Shown piece by piece: positions 13,423-25,800 of a stretch of 64,000 nucleotides of DNA. The position numbers and the translations under genes are program-made. The stretch is from positions 5,452,501-5,516,500 of the forward strand of contig JANCRA010000019.1 of NCBI GenBank assembly GCA_024362935.1, in the 5' to 3' direction. Within the stretch, counting starts at the first letter, position 1. Each line of letters opens with the position of its first letter. The DNA comes from Setophaga petechia. Its lineage: Eukaryota; Chordata; Aves; Passeriformes; Parulidae. Under the pieces are notes generated by a model that was given only the letters and a program-made list of their open reading frames with translations, made no database searches and was not told where the DNA came from.

Positions 13423-14050
13423 TGTAGTAATGTCCTAGGGTGACGTTATGATGCTTGCATCCCCATTCATGTATTCTGTTAATGTTGGATATTATGTTCT
13501 GTACCTTAAAGAGTGGCCCTGAAGAGTGAAAGTTTTGTTTTGGTTTTCTTATCAGCCTGGCTGGGACACAGAGGTTGTGGCTTTTGCTTTTGCTACTTTT
13601 GCTTTTTGCTCTTGCTCTCGCTTGCTCTTGCTTGCTTCGCTCCTGCTTGCTTTGGCTCCTAGCTAGTTTGGCTAAACAGTCCAAATCGCTTCCTGGACTG
13701 TTTCTCCTCTCTGTTCTTCGACCATCCCGAACCTGCTCCGGACTGGGACCTGGGAACACCGAGAGTTCACCTTGTGGCTGCAGCAGCTGCCCCAGCGCCA
13801 GAGGGACTGAGGACAGAGCGACCACCCCTCCCCGAGAGAGACTGTCTGAATTTGTCATCTTTTTCAGAGCGGTGTCATCCGGTATCGTTCATTTTGTGTG
13901 CTGGGGGGTGCTGTGCCTGTCAAATAAACAGGTTCTTTCCACTTCTCTCTGAGGAATTCTTTCCGAACAGTTGTGGGGAGGGGCCGTGTGGGTTTGTTTT
14001 CTGGAGAGGCCCTCTTTTGGAAATCCTCTACCAAATCTACCCTAAACCAG
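13423..14050 (+). mobile_element. Solo LTR of an avian endogenous retrovirus
   Basis: A GC-richer block of about 620 bases in AT-rich DNA. It begins near TGTAGTAATGTCCTAGGGTG, and the shared motif GGGTGACGTTATGATGC is one I associate with a passerine LTR family. A pyrimidine-rich stretch of TTTTGC/CTTGCT words follows (about 13,580-13,660). A poly-A signal AATAAA lies at 13,923-13,928, followed by a short R/U5-like tail ending near CCCTAAACCA. No gag, pol or env sequence adjoins it, so it is a solo LTR. Exact ends are uncertain: a start at 13,431 with an end at 14,049 or 14,050 would give flanks AGTAA/AGTAT or GTAA/GTAT, an imperfect duplication. Open frames of 125-176 codons on both strands here are incidental. 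Confidence 0.75.
13923..13928 (+). terminator. LTR polyadenylation signal AATAAA
   Basis: The canonical hexamer in CAAATAAACAGG lies about 120 bases before the LTR 3' end, where the U3-R junction and poly-A signal of an ERV LTR is expected. This supports a plus-strand orientation. Confidence 0.6.
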
Positions 14051-14055
14051 TATCA

Positions 14056-15212
14056 AACTTGAGCTATAATTCAAACCAACTCCGAGTTAAAAGAAAATAT
14101 CTTCATCCCCTCCTCGAGGAAGCTCTAATTTCAAATACAAATGAACATAGCGAAGATAGAAGTGTAACAAATTACTGATACAGAAGATTTAAGAGTTTCT
14201 TGCCTTGGTGTCTGCTCAGATTGAGTCCTAGAAATTTGCGTCTCAGGGAGGTTAGAGAGAGTTAATTACTAGTGAGGATACAATACAGTGGGTGTCTTCT
14301 GCATTTGGGTTCAATGTCCAAACAAAATGTGACTGCTTGGTTTATTGAAAGAAAAGAGTAATCCTTCTGACAGTAATCCTCCACACGACTTTGAAAAGCT
14401 TATTTACAAATCCAAATTAGTTTAGTTTTCTGACAGCTATTTCAAAAGAAAGAACAAAATGTATCTGATCACAGATTGTCATGGCAAAAGATATGGATTG
14501 TAAAACATCATGCAATAATTTACTAGATTAGGTACACAGGCACTGAGGAGATACGACCTCTGAGCTTCATGTTTCCCCTTCCTTAATCTCCTCACTGATT
14601 TGCCTTATCAATAGCTGACTCTTTCAAAGCTGGTTTCAAAGTTCAACTCTCCTAGGTGCTTATTAAAGCTACCTGATGTGACTGCTGTCTTCACCTCCTC
14701 CCTCCATCCTCATCTATCTGAATAGTTTCCCACGGTCTGTAGTGTACCCTTATTCTTTTGGGGAGGCAAAGTATGTTGGAACCTTCTAGAAATTAGTGCA
14801 GCAAAATGATAAAGCAATAGTAAAAGTGGTTTTTTTTAGGAAGTTCAGTATCTTATATGGGAGGCTTTTTGAGAACATCTGTAGGGATAAGTAAGGGAAG
14901 ATGTGCATCATTTATACACAGCATGCCGGCTAAGCTGTAGCTCCAGTCCAAAAGATTCCTAGGGCAAACAGGAGGCCACATCACCAGAAAGAGTGAAGAA
15001 ACCCATTGTTAATGGATTCTGAAACATTCAGTGTTGTGTTCCTTTGATTTTTTGTGTTGCACATTTCTAAGCTAATGACAATATCTTGATGTCAATGGCA
15101 AAGCTCACATCAGTTATATTTGCACTTTATATCTTCCAGATATATTATGAAGCTTATACTCATGAAGAGTGACACAGATAAGCCATGCTCTTCACAAAAT
15201 GTTAATAGGATT
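14056..15212. other. Unique non-coding sequence
   Basis: No repeat family or gene is recognised. A somewhat GC-richer patch at about 14,560-14,760 has no identifiable motif. Confidence 0.5.
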
Positions 15213-15610
15213 GTGAGGAGTCTGGAAAACACCAGGAATGGCTAAGAAAGCTGGGTTTGTTTAACCTGGAGGAAAGGGGTACTTCACTGCCCTCTACAAC
15301 TACCTGAAAGGAGGTTGTAGTGAGGTGGTGGTCACTCTCTTATGCCATGCCTGCAGCAAGATGATCAGAGGAAATGGCCTTGGGATGAGACCAGGGTTAT
15401 TCAGATTAAAAATTAGAAAAGAAGTTTTCATTGTGACAGTGGTCAGGCATTGAAATAGGTTTCCCAGGGAAGTGGTGGAGTCACCATCCCTGGAGGTGCT
15501 CAAGAGGCACTGGATGATGGAATTTAGTAGTTTTGGGGTTATGCTGACTGGGTGGTTGGGCTGAGTGATCTTGTAGGTCTCTTCCAGCCTTGATGAACCT
15601 ATGATTATAA
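15213..15610 (+). mobile_element. CR1 LINE 3' fragment, sense on + strand
   Basis: Collinear with the avian CR1 3' end. It starts in the 'gtctgga...' region after the reverse-transcriptase ORF, then shows TTTAACCTGGAGGAAAGG, CTCTACAACTACCTGAAAGG, AGGTTGTAGTGAGGTGG, AGAGGAAATGGCC, GTCAGGCATTGAAATAGG, AGTCACCATCCCTGGAGGT, GGTCTCTTCCAGCC and a tail ending ATGATTATAA. About 400 bases survive with small deletions. An open frame of 116 codons on the opposite strand is a shadow of this element. It is 5'-truncated, as most CR1 copies are, and lacks protein-coding CR1 sequence. Confidence 0.93.
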
Positions 15611-15700
15611 AATTAATCATAACTAAGTGCAATAAAACAAATGAGTACAATTTTCCTTTGTATGCAGAGGATTCAATTTACAATGTCAAATATTATAACA

Positions 15701-15729
15701 CTTTGAGAGCACAGCTTCTGCTCTCAAAG
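15701..15729. other. Perfect 11-bp inverted repeat (hairpin)
   Basis: CTTTGAGAGCA (15,701-15,711) and its exact reverse complement TGCTCTCAAAG (15,719-15,729) are separated by seven bases. It lies about 90 bases downstream of the CR1 tail. No T-run or gene context suggests a terminator. Confidence 0.7.
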
Positions 15730-18700
15730 CATTAAATAGCCCTCTCACTATTACCCTCAATTAACAGCAGCAGCAACAAAAAAGCTAACTAGAGGTTAAT
15801 AAGTTGGGAATATGAGCTCCATCTTTAAAAGAACAGACTCTCTTCTTCTCATTCTCGTTGTTCTCAGCTTTTTCATCCCACATCACTCCAAGATGTACCT
15901 CTGTGTCAGTATTAAAAATAGATTGCAGCAGCAGCAGGTCAACCTTAGTGCTTTTAAAATAAAAGGTGCATAAATTATTTTCCCTAAAAACACAGAAAAA
16001 AGATGCCTGCTACCTGTGACCTTGTGAACCTGTTTGTCTATTTCTGAAATTTTACAGCTGAGTTTTAAAACTTTACAGAGTTTGTAATTGAAAAGGTAGT
16101 AGATTTTAAACTTTTAATGAACGTTTTTGTATGGCAGTGAACGTTGGAAATAGCAACATTTCTCAAGCTTGCTGAAAGCTGAGAAAGATACCAGATTTAA
16201 TTTGTTTCTCAAGGAATTATTATATATCTGAGAGTACTGAACATTCATTATATGCACTTCTTAATATGGATTTCCACTATCATTCTTAAAGTCTCTCCTT
16301 TGCAAATAAGAGTCAATATCATTCTCAAATTTAGTGATAAAGATGGAAGAAAAACTTGTGGGAAACAAGTAGGCATCCTCCTGAAGGGTAGTACTAGAAC
16401 TAGAGTAGTCAACTTCTCATTTTATCTGAGAAAAAAAAAAAAACCAAACCTTTGGATTTTGGTCTATACAGATGTGGTAGGAAAATATTTCAAATCCTTG
16501 TATTTTAAGTATAAGATAGTACTCAATCTACAGCATGACACTGCTGTAATTGGTAGGTGATCTACTTACAGGATAGTGAGTCATTTTTCAGCTGAAATGA
16601 GAAAACAGCAAAGCTTGGAGACAACACAACTTCATTTGTTCTTTATGTTACAACTGGATTCAAATTCCTTTTCCTAAAACACAAACCTTCTGAGGAATAT
16701 AAATCCTTTTAGTTCAGACACAATGTTTTTCCACCAAGTACGGAGGACACCATGCTGCTAAAAACTTGTAGAGGTGACTGTTTCTATCATCACTTGCTAA
16801 CGAGTGAACATCCTTGTTCGTGTTCTCTCCAGGTCATGGGAACACTTGGCAGTTTCCCTTGACTGCCACAAGAGTGGCTACAGGAATGTGCAGACTTTCT
16901 CAAACATGCAGAAGAAAAAATTATTTTAAGCTTTGTTGGTTTTCTCATTTCACCCTTCTAACATTTTCTCCTTGCTATTTTTATTTCAATAAGAAAAATT
17001 TATTTCATTTTTTTAAACTAAATTCTATTGCCTTAATATTTTTATTCTGTATTTTATGGCACATTACCTTGGCTGCAAATTCCTTTCCCAAAATATACCA
17101 AAAAGTTGCAAACCCACACTTTATATGTATTTATAGCTTGGCCTTTACAGTAGTAATGAGAGCACAGTAGTGGCAGGACAAAACACTTTTAATTCCTGCA
17201 TGGAAAATGGTCACAACTTTGCCTTCACAGAGATAAGTGTAAGCAGTAGATGGAAGCTACAAATTATCCAGTATAGAGATAAAATTGAAAAAATGCTTTA
17301 AATCCTACTTTTGAGCCTGTGCCATTTCAGCCTAAGTGCTGAGATTCAGCAGCCAAGTCCCATGGGAAGGAGCCATCAAGGTTTAGTATCATGAATATTC
17401 AATGTTAACATCAGAATGATGGTGGGACTGGAGCTTAATTTAGAAATCACAGGCTCTCTTTCAGCTGCCCTACTTAGCAGACACATCTACAGCTAATGTG
17501 TCCAGGTGAATACTGCATTTGTTTATTGGGAAAAATTTTCAAAATAGCATGTTGGAGTACAGCACTCCAGGTCAATGACCATAATGCCAAATTGCCCAAT
17601 ACATGGATGCTGCATCTGAGGTGAGGACCCAGTGCCCACCAGGGGCACTTGACAGCCTCAGGACATGTAACTCTGACATCCTGAAGTTTCACAGCTACCA
17701 CAGAAGACAGACTCGGGCTCTTACTGCATATGGTGCTCCTTAAAAGGATGGCAACAATGCGTGAGTCTTTCAAGTCCAAGAAACTTTTCCCTCTGAGTTT
17801 TAGGGCAGAAGCAATTCACTGATCACTCACTGCCTGCATAGGGCTCCACAGGAAATTACATGTTTGAGGAATAATCCTTCTCTGTCAGAGTGAGTCCAAT
17901 ATCATAAATACAGGTAAAAAAGGCAAGTGCAGGTAGGGAAGTGAGAAAAAAAATCTATTTTTTTTTATTTCCGGGTGTTTTAAGATTTTTTTTTCCTCTA
18001 TAGAAAACAAATTTCTAGCAAATCAAGATATAATTCAAGCAGATATAAATTGTCCAAAATCCTGGTGAGAATCATTCTAGAGTCCAAAAATAGTGTAATA
18101 AATGCATATACATATGTCTATATCTGTGCTTTTGTAAGTGTAAGTCAGCAGTGTGTGTGGAAATTACTTGTTTCCTTATTGCTCTCCTGTTACTGTAACA
18201 TTACTGTGCTTTTGTGAAAATAATGGTTTCCATCAAGTGCAAAATCTTCCTATTGCTGATTGAAAGAGTCAAATTGTACAGCCATTTAAGGCATTACAAT
18301 TTTGTGCTAAGCTGTATTGACTATTTTGACAGAAAATGCACTTACAGAGCATGAAAACTCCCAGCTGTTGGTAACCAGTGGAAGTAGAGAACTTGCTCCA
18401 GAGGGTTAACATACACATGTAAAAATCTTTTTAAATAATGTTTGGATAAGAAGACTTTTGATACAAATCCAAAGAATGGTGGCTATCTCAATACAATTTT
18501 CTTTGGTATGTTAGAGTAGCAGCAGATCATGGTAAGCAGGAGATAGGCTGAACCAGTCATACATTTCTCTCTGGGCTGGGGCACATTTCTGCAGGTAAAC
18601 TGAGCTGATTATCAATCACCACAGCACTTCTGGGTGCTTCAAACTCTGCTGAACTTCTTATGGTTTTCTTTTCCTTGAGAGTAAAATGTAGAAACATTTT

Positions 18701-21009
18701 GCTTCCTCTCAGGATATCTTTGTTAGCTAATGTCTTAGATAAAGAAATATGTATATAGATACACACAAAGATTATTTTAAAGCATCTTTTCCTGATAACA
18801 GTTACTTGAAGAGACAGATACATAAGATAAGCAGGTATTTTGAAATTTAAGTATGTACACATAGAAAAAGGGATATTTTCATTAATCCCTTTCCTTTTCA
18901 CTATTTCTTTTCCTGCCTTGTGTATTCACAACTCAGTTATCATTTCAGAAGGAAGAAAGTGAAATTGTGGAATCAGAAGCCAGTAGGTAACTGTAGAAAA
19001 TGCAGTTGGTCTAAGAGGAGCAGGACAGCATTTGATGTGACTGGGTGAACACCTGTGCACTTTGGGCTAGCACTCCCCTCTTAGAGGAGCCATTTAAAAA
19101 TCTACACCATGGAAGTGCAGTGGGAAGTGGGAACTGCAAATCAGAAATTCTGCAGAAGATAGTGGTTGTTGTTTCATAAGAAGAAATGGTGCAAAACCCA
19201 GGTATTAAACTCATGACCTGGAGTCTTTACATCTGTACCAGAGAAAAAATTTTCATTTCCCCTTTTCTTTTTTAAAAGTGCTTTAATTTCAGCCTCTTTA
19301 GCAGTGGAAGAGAATATATACCAAATTACGTACATTCAAAACCCACCTCTATTAAAAGCTAATGTGTCTTTGCCTTGGTGATGGTACCAGAGCTAGCTCT
19401 AACCGAATATAGTTACTTTTATTTCCAGACTATTAAATGTAAATTGCCTTTAATGCTTTTGATTTATCAGGCTCATGTTAGACTCCTGTTTGGAAATATG
19501 GCCCATTTTTTCATTCTTGGTTTGATAAATACTGAAGGATGCCTTCGACGTACATTATATACCATATATACTAATCTGGTTTTATGTACTCCAGTTGCTA
19601 GAGGACAATAAGAATTTTAAATTTCAGCTGAAAAAAAAAAAAGTGCCTCTGGTCTAATAAGAACCTATCTTAAAGTCAATGTTCCTGTTCTTTACAGCTC
19701 ATGTGACAACTTTATCTACTTACTAATAGCATACCTACCTGGGAAATTACTCTCAAACTGGAACATTTCATAATGTATTTTCACCTTCATGAAACAGGTT
19801 TAGAGCTACAGACAGAGGCCACTAAAGCCTGCGGGAAAAACACTTAATGCCATTTTGTTGCAAAAAATACATATGTGAATTTCAACCAAGACCTTAGGAA
19901 GATAATATTGCCACCTATTCATCCACTGCCTTTTTTTCCCCCCACCCCAATGACTCAAACCTTTTCTATTCAGGCAATTTTAGTATTGTGGTGCTAATTA
20001 CTATGGGTTTTCAGCTTAAGGAAATAAATTTCACAGCTCTATATTTCCAAATTTCAAATCTGTACTTGCTTGACATACACAGCATCAGAGCTGGTCTTGG
20101 CTTAGCTTCTGTCTTACAATAAACCTAGGAGCTGCAGTGCTATTTGTAATTTCTACTGAAAAAACCCCAACCCAAACCAAGACAAAACCCCATCAATGAC
20201 TAAATATCCACTACAGACCAAACCCAAAAAAGGTTTGCTTAGGGTGTTATTTTTGGAGTAAAATGTGGTTCTAGGGGAACAACTGTGTGTTTGCTTTGTT
20301 CTCTTAATTTTCCTTTTACATTATTTTATTTATTTTTACAGAAAATATTTATTTTCCATTTCTGCTTGGGAGAGAATCAATCAGTTTATATTTTTAATCC
20401 AAAAATATAAAAAATTGCTGCCAGCCATTGAACCTTAGACAATGCAGAGAACAGGGCTTCTAATAGCAGGTTGTGACAAAAATAATATTCTTAAACACTG
20501 ACATCTCGTGGCACACACCAGAAATAGCAAAATACTCCTGAGAGGTGATGTCTTTTTCTAAGTGAAGGTCAAGCAGAGCAAATGATGCATACAACTCAAA
20601 ATATATAAACATTTTCACTCTCCTTTAAAAAGGAAGAGTGATAGATCTATTTTCTACCTATATCATTATCAGAAAAAGCAACACAGAATTAGTTTCACAA
20701 AATACTAGGGTACATGCTACACTGAGCACGCTAAGATGAATAGTTAAGATCATTTTGCAATTACTTAGGAATCTTTTTTCCACTAACGCTATTAATAAAT
20801 TGAGCAGACTTTTAGGTAACCACAATGGAATGTGTAATGCCAATAAAGCACTTCAGTAACAGGTCACATAATTAAAGGGCAAATAATCATCCTGGATACC
20901 ACAATGATAATTTTGAAGTGGTTTCATTACTGGGTACATTACAAGATGATTACCATTAAGTTAAAATTGTAGCATATTCCTGAACTAAAGGAAAATATTT
21001 CCCATGCTA
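15730..21009. other. Unique non-coding stretch
   Basis: More than 5 kb with no recognisable gene or repeat family. A mildly GC-richer patch at about 17,300-17,800 contains a 101-codon minus-strand open frame without recognisable motifs. Poly-A and poly-T runs occur at 17,940-17,990 and near 19,630. Confidence 0.5.
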
Positions 21010-21457
21010 CCTACAAGGGAGGTGGTGTTCCATTCCAACGTAGAACCACCCCTAGAGAAAAATCCACCATGTCTGGCTTTTCCAGACAGTCAAGAAAATA
21101 CCTTTTCTAATAGTAAGAGCAAAATATTTTTTTTGGTTTTTTTTTTTTAATTGGTGCCACTGGAATAGTATTGTCATCTTACTGTGAAAGCTCCATCCCT
21201 TCTCGGTGATTTCTCATAGATAGCACCTCACAGCACAGCCAACAAACACAAACTCTCTTCTTGACCAGCTAGCCCAGTCTTTTATAGCACTCATCCTTAT
21301 TGGACACAGCTGTGGCCTGTTAAGGGCAGGTCTGCTCCTAATCTTTAGTGATTAGCACAGCTGAAACTCCTCAGGGGTGAGATTGCCCCCTGCACCATCT
21401 TCATTCTCTTACATTCTATCCCCCCCACAGAATACCTCTTAAAAATATTTGATCACA
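21010..21457 (-). mobile_element. LTR-like retroelement segment with promoter (minus strand)
   Basis: Read on the minus strand the block begins near TGTGATCAAATATTTTTAAG (right edge 21,457), passes a G-run, GAATGAAGATGGTGCAGGGG and CTCACCCCTGAGGAG, then TGTGTCCAATAAGG, a TATA box (GCTATAAAAGACTGG) and a GC-richer leader ending GTGGCACCAATT with a long A-rich run. A CCAAT-type word about 20 bases before a strong TATAAAAG is the layout of an LTR U3/R region, and I associate these words with avian ERV LTRs. The part from 21,158 to 21,457 is the best supported. The left portion (21,010-21,157) is included because it continues the block without a clear boundary. No target duplication or internal coding region was found. 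Confidence 0.55.
21279..21286 (-). promoter_or_regulatory. TATA box of the minus-strand LTR-like element
   Basis: CTTTTATA on the + strand is TATAAAAG on the minus strand, with a CCAAT-like word (TCCAATAAGG) about 20 bases upstream. This is a strong match to a vertebrate core promoter. Whether it is active is unknown. Confidence 0.5.
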
Positions 21458-24400
21458 GTTTGCAAAATATAGTAAGTACAGTTGACACTGACCAAAAAAC
21501 CTGAAAAAAATTATTTATAGCCACTTACAATCAGCCTTTATTTGATTTTACGACATGACCACCTGCACACCTATCAGTTACACTTACCCATCTCTCATTA
21601 GAAATTGTTGTTAAAAGATCTCAAAACCTTCTTTCTGGATAATGCAACCACCTAATAGACATTTAATTTTTAATGTTCATATTACATCGCTCTCTGTTCT
21701 CTGTTGTCTTTGCCAACAGCTTCCCAGGACAGCATTTCCAATTCACCTAGGTTCATTCTAAATGTGATGCAACCTTGCTATCTGCAAGAAATTAGCCTGG
21801 TTCAGGGCAGCAAAAAGATAAAGAATACACATGGCGCTATAAATAAGTGTTAGGCTTGACTCACTGCACATAACTAAAATCAATGTTAGTGGAAGAACAT
21901 AAAGGCAGCCTGTAGGGTAGTATGAACAGGTTCCATTAGCCTTACCCATTCTAGTCCAAATTCTAAACCTGGTATTGGTAACATTAGTCTTGTCAACAGC
22001 AAACAGCCTGTTTTTTCTCTATTCTGGAATCTTCTCTTCCATTTGATGGAGAAATGAAAGATCATCAATATGAGCAAGCAGCTAAAGGCAAAAAATTTGA
22101 AGTAAAACCAGCTAGGATCCTCTAAACCCTGATGAGAAGCAGGGAATGCTTGAAGTGGAACCAATGCTAGCAACACTGGAGAAACCTAATTTTCTCCAGC
22201 ACTTCCCATTGTAAGCGAGAAGACCCCCAGATTTGTCACTGTCACCAGAAAATATGGAAAATGTGGCAACCAACATCGCCTTCTTTTATCTGTCTGTGGA
22301 TGTCAGGAAGTTTGAGACTGCTATTATGGAAGAAATTTCTATGATTCTTGCTTTCAGGACATCTCAGATATAACTCAGAATACCACAGAAGTTATAAATG
22401 TTAAAAACCAAGTCAATAATGCAAAACCCCCCTTTCTGTAATAAAACCTTCTCCAAAAGTAAAAGCTTGAAGTTCCCCCAAGGGAGAGAAAACATTAAGA
22501 ACTGTGTGAATATGAGTACAATATAAAAACCATAGTATGTCTGAAAATCAAATAAAGTTATATGAAAATATGCCACAATTCTGGAAGCAAATAATAATAC
22601 TTAAAACAATTATGAGTATAATGAATGAGAACAAAACTAGGAGATAATTAAAAACTGGACCACATGAAGAGTGAAAAAGATTAGGGGAAAAACCTAACTT
22701 TCTTTAAGCCTTTACACGGTACAAGTGTTGAAAGAGGGAACAAATTTGTTGTTTTGCTGGAGCTTCTCGATACCTGCAAATTTTATCTTTGCATCCTGCA
22801 AATTTTCCAGATGTCTTGACTGGCCAAGTACATATTGTTTAGGGTACTTTTTCATTTGAATTTCTAGAATGCAGAATATGCTTCTATTTCTGTCATTCAC
22901 AATGGATTGTCAATGGTTAAAACTGGGAAAAGAGCAGTGGAATAATAAAAAACGGAAAAGAAATTCACTTAGCTCAGCTTTTTGCCTCTACTTCTCTTCT
23001 GTGTATCTATACACAGAGAAAAGAAATGTATATATGTACACTTGAGAAAGAGACATACTGATCTGTGACAGTGAAGGATATGCTGAGATCACTGTTGGAA
23101 TAAACACACCAAGAGAAGAAAAATATATTTGCACTGCAAACCAGCAAGTCCATTATTACGAATGTTCCTCTTTTTACAAAATGGTTTTCAGTTTTAACCC
23201 TATCTTTTCCTCTGTTGCATGCTGAAAATATGAGGTAAATCTGGCTGTTTGAAAGACAAAATAACAATTAAAATAAGGCAATAAAAATTGATATTACACA
23301 AAACGCACAGGTATGAAAGGCTTAATTTTACTCTGAGAGAAGGATGAGAAAAAAAATCTGCATAGGTGAAGGTATTTAATTCTTTATACAGTTTCTCCTG
23401 CTGAACAATCCTTACCGATAAAGTAAAGTAGCAACCTACAGGGAAACTCCCTCAATCACTGCCACGTAAACTCAGAATGTGGTACACTAAGGAGGTTTTT
23501 TGTGTCAATTTTGTGTGAGGTGCATTGAGAGGGTCCAACTTTTCATCGTAGGAGCCCAGCATGTCTGGCTTAGTTAGGCAAATACATCCACACTGTAGCC
23601 TATTTAAAACAAAGCTCCCAAATGCACTGATATCAGTAGAAACTTGTAAGCATAAATGTGCTCATAAGCTTCAAAGATTCAGAAGCAGGTTCTGATTGTA
23701 CAAGTTGCTGACACTCAGGTCCTCAGGGTATCTAGGCACTTATCTCCTGCTGAAGGGAATTAAACAGAAGGCATCAGAGGGTGATGCTGAAACTCCTGCA
23801 GGCTTCATTTACATTAATTATGAGGTTCACATCAGTGGTAGCTTTTGTCTTCAGCAAGTCCTTTTCCCAGAACTTTAACTTCCAAATGAATTTTAAAACT
23901 CATTCTTTCTCCATAGTTAAGAAATTAATTTAGATTCTGCTTTTCTTTTTATTAAAGTAATTTACTACTAATTATGTCCTAAAAAAACCCAAAAACACTA
24001 TACTTCCAGAAACAAACATTAAGAAATTAGTACAAACTAGAGAAAGCATAATGGGAGATCGTAATTAAAAATTAAAATAGAGATACATGTATGCACAGCT
24101 GCATGGTTTTCAGTAAGATCTGAGCTACTTGTTTCTTCTTTTACTTCCCCAGCATATTTATCCCCAGCAGTAGCAGGAGTATGTCTGTGTGTGTTACATC
24201 CTCCCCTCAGTTTCATTTTGGTAGTACTTGGAAGTTAATTACTGATCCTGTTCTCTCCCTTCTTCCTCCTCCTCCTCCCCACAAATTCCGATCATAAGAC
24301 ACATTGCAATTACAGCATGATAGAAAGCTCACAGCCTGCCAGCCCTGCACAGCTGTCTTCCACCTTGGTTTGTCTTTTCAAACAGGGCATCCCTGGAAGG

Positions 24401-25589
24401 AAGGGATCATCTCCTTAATGACTTTGGACTTTAGGCAGGAGTTATATGAAGAAGATTTTTCTTTAAAGTCTTTGTGAGACCCTCCATTCAAATTATTTAT
24501 ATGGGTATGTATTTAAAATACTTTAATTACGGATTTGATGAAAATATTCCTTATTAAAAGAGTTGTTGAATGCCAGGAAGATGCCTAATTATGAAGTTGT
24601 TTAAAATGCAGAGGATTGGGTAAGTACATAATTAAGGAGCTATCATTCCCAACACAGTAGGGAAAAATGGCTTTGAATTCCATTAAGTAATCAAGGACTG
24701 ATTAAATATGTCTAATATAATGCTTCACCTATGAGGAGTATTTTTACAGAATTTTATGGGTCATTCATATGTTTGTGCTATATGATTTAATTCTAGTAAG
24801 AACTGTGGGTTTTACTGGGAAACACAAACATTTCATAATTTAAAATCTTCAAAATTATTCCCAACAGCTGTAATGAATGTTAGCTTTAGTGTCTGCTGCA
24901 GGTCTCAAAGATATCTGTAACACTTGATACTGAAAAACAATTTACAAGAAAAAAATTAATACCCTTGGGTTTGAACAGGTAATTTCAAAGTAAAATTGGA
25001 AATCAGATAGGATATTTAACACTGGATAAACTCATCTGAATAATGCAACAGTTCAGAGATAACTCTAATTTCAGAAAGAACTGGTAAAAAAAAGGTGTTT
25101 GTAATATACACTTGAAAGATGGAGGAAATAGAGAATTAAGCTTTTTCTCTCAAAAAAGAATTTGAAAAACTAAAGGACAGTATTTTTCTACACTACAAAT
25201 CCAATTCTTTGTACACCTGCTTGTATTTCCTGGCATAATAACAATGAGCATTTCAAATAAAATTTTATTGCTGATGCTTTTAAAACTTGTACCTCTGACC
25301 TATTCTGAACACATTCTGAAAAATTTACAGTGTCATTGACTTTTGTCTCATACAAGTTATCTGACTGAAATTAAATATTTTGATAGCATAAATTATCTAG
25401 TAAAAATAAACCCAAACCTGCTATCTCCACAACTATAAAAAGTACAATTTTAATAACTATATAAAGTAAAAACAAAAATTCCCTGGGAATAATTCTAACA
25501 AGTTTGGATGCTACTATATCTTTTTATTCTCGGAATTAGAATGGAAACAAAAAGGGTCTTTTTTGTTGTTGCTTTCTGGAAAAAAAAAA
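21458..25589. other. Unique non-coding stretch
   Basis: No gene or repeat family is identified. The part at about 24,280-24,660 has unusually even composition and homeodomain-like words and is discussed as a candidate conserved element. Confidence 0.5.
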
Positions 25590-25800
25590 ACAAAACAAAC
25601 ATCATCCCTGAGTGGCAATAGGTGATTTCACCTTGACCCCAAGTTCTGCAGCCAGTTGATCCTGACCCTGGGAGCAAAGCCCACCAGCCAGGAATCCGCG
25701 GGTGTCTGATGAGCGGGGCTGTTTGCCTGTGCCAGCTAACAAGGTTACTCTTGCTGTTGTCCTCTCTGCCCTCCACACATGGATGCCTGACCTGTTTGCT
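25590..25800. other. GC-richer island of unknown nature
   Basis: About 200 bases clearly richer in G+C than the surroundings, with CpG words (CCGCGGG, GAGCGGGG), bounded on the left by a ten-base A-run. A 102-codon minus-strand open frame crosses it (25,495-25,803) but shows no known domain and runs into the poly-A/T tract as a Phe-rich end. It could be a remnant of an unrecognised retroelement, a conserved regulatory element or an exon. Confidence 0.35.

Noticed and set aside
13328..13858. Minus-strand 176-codon open frame, the longest in the window
   Set aside because: It is antisense to the 13.4 kb LTR. Its Lys/Ser/Ala-rich middle is just the reverse translation of the TTTTGC/CTTGCT tract, and it has no recognisable domain.
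13575..14178. Plus-strand open frames of 125 and 134 codons
   Set aside because: They overlap the same LTR in different frames, and their Leu-rich or Pro-rich character follows LTR composition. No gag, pol or env motif is present.
15300..15650. Minus-strand 116-codon open frame
   Set aside because: It lies entirely on the antisense of a CR1 3' untranslated end, so it is a repeat shadow.
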